A stretch of DNA of 6,781 bases from Acidimicrobiia bacterium UBA6912 (GTDB lineage Bacteria > Actinomycetota > Acidimicrobiia > Spongiisociales > UBA5794): contig DKBA01000337.1 in NCBI GenBank assembly GCA_002450985.1, positions 7,358 to 14,138 on the forward strand. Direction: 5' to 3'. Both the position numbers and the translations under genes were made by a program. Shown here piece by piece: positions 6,245 to 6,781 of the stretch. Under the pieces are notes generated by a model. It saw only the letters and a program-made list of their open reading frames with translations, searched no databases and was not told the DNA's origin. Positions within the stretch are counted from its first letter, which is position 1, and every line of letters begins with the position of its first letter.

Positions 6245-6781
6245 GGCGCTTTCGTGCTCGACAACGGCGCTTTCGTGCTCGGCGTCCTCGGCGTCCTCGG
6301 CGGCGAGTGCGTCGAGCATGTCGTTCATGTGGTGGAACAGGATTCGTTTGCCCTCGAGCTTCAGTTCCTTGCCGGTGGTCTCGTCCTTGATGACGGCGGT
6401 GCGAACCGTGACCTTCTGATGCATTTCGACGCTGAGGTTGTCCCGATCGAAGGTATCGAGGAGGACGAGGTGTTTGGCGAGGATGATGCCCTTTGCATTG
6501 TTGGAGGTCATCACATAGAGCTTGGACGGCGATGCGGCGAGGACCACGACGGGCGGGAGTTCGCCCGAGGTCGCTGCGTAGCGGCCGGCTGCCGCGCCGG
6601 CTCCCGCCCCGACGGCCTGAGCCATGTCGTCGCCCACGGCGTCTCCGATCACGGACCCGGCTGCCGCGCCCGCAGCCATCTTCCACGTCAGGCCCTTGGG
6701 CTGAAAGTCGCCGGCGACGGTGATCTCGAGGTCGCCTGTCGCTTCGCGGGCGAGATCGATGAGCTTCTGCTTCAGGTCCAT
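6230..6781 (-). CDS. Hypothetical glycine-zipper protein, possible PH-like domain
   Basis: I do not recognise this 183-residue protein. Residues 1-30 form an amphipathic helix and a short strand region. Residues 36-67 are a Gly/Ala-rich run with G/A-x-x-x-G spacing (AAGAAAGSVIGDAVG, then AGAGAAAG), a glycine-zipper-like segment that could insert in or lie on a membrane. Residues 78-145 alternate hydrophobic and polar residues (VVVLAASPSKLYVMTSN, then VTVRTAVIKDETTGKEL), which suggests a beta-rich domain like the small bacterial PH-like folds, a weak structural guess. The C-terminus is an acidic repeat tail (AEDAEDAEHESAVVEHESALGAE). No signal peptide is seen. The ATG is the last codon of the window, so an upstream start outside the window is possible. 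It converges with the operon and shows no sign of a link to it. Confidence 0.6.
   Translation of the reverse strand: MDLKQKLIDLAREATGDLEITVAGDFQPKGLTWKMAAGAAAGSVIGDAVGDDMAQAVGAGAGAAAGRYAATSGELPPVVVLAASPSKLYVMTSNNAKGIILAKHLVLLDTFDRDNLSVEMHQKVTVRTAVIKDETTGKELKLEGKRILFHHMNDMLDALAAEDAEDAEHESAVVEHESALGAE
6245..6281. repeat. 16-bp direct repeat in the 3' end of the hypothetical gene
   Basis: GGCGCTTTCGTGCTCG occurs at 6245-6260 and again at 6266-6281, with a 21-bp period, so the reading frame is kept. It encodes the repeated EHESA of the acidic tail. A GGCGTCCTC repeat (from 6281) follows directly and encodes the AED units. The tail appears to have grown by in-frame duplication. Confidence 0.8.

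Overview
The window is GC-rich (roughly 70 % by eye), with strong third-position G/C preference, dense gene packing and long shadow ORFs on every frame. This suits a high-GC actinobacterium, and the style (M15 peptidase with a long acidic Pro linker, short heptamer repeats between genes) would fit an acidimicrobiia-like lineage. That placement is inference and cannot be settled from this sequence alone. No mobile element, CRISPR array, tRNA or rRNA was seen.

Layout: (1) bases 2-70 look like the last codons of a + strand gene cut by the window edge. (2) Bases 71-112, between two convergent stop codons, are filled by six degenerate 7-bp repeats. (3) A minus-strand gene (113-1099) encodes a secreted VanY/M15-type D,D-carboxypeptidase whose catalytic domain is split by an insert of about 110 residues rich in Pro/Glu/Asp. 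(4) A divergent intergenic region (1100-1383) holds small inverted repeats but no promoter I can assign firmly. (5) Four + strand genes (1384-6129) form a tight operon joined by three successive ATGA overlaps: a ring-opening amidohydrolase of the cyanuric acid hydrolase/barbiturase family, then homologues of the three subunits of the oxamate carbamoyltransferase of anaerobic allantoin breakdown, in the order AllH (DUF2877), AllF (FdrA), AllG (DUF1116/YlbE). (6) A strong hairpin built from two copies of a 12-bp palindrome lies at the convergent junction. (7) A minus-strand gene encodes an unrecognised glycine-zipper protein (6230-6781).

The most interesting content is the operon. The amidohydrolase family opens cyclic ureides and imides to give acyl-ureas that carry a carboxylate (ureidomalonate from barbiturate, carboxybiuret from cyanurate). 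AllFGH removes the carbamoyl group of the acyl-urea oxalurate to give oxamate and carbamoyl phosphate. The product of the first enzyme is therefore chemically the kind of substrate the second complex uses. The operon plausibly encodes a two-step route, ring opening followed by phosphorolytic carbamoyl transfer, that saves the carbamoyl group as carbamoyl phosphate instead of losing it as urea. This coupling is an inference from gene order and chemistry. The real ring substrate is unknown, and the amidohydrolase seems to differ from the family at pocket positions. No carbamate kinase, transporter or regulator is visible in the window.
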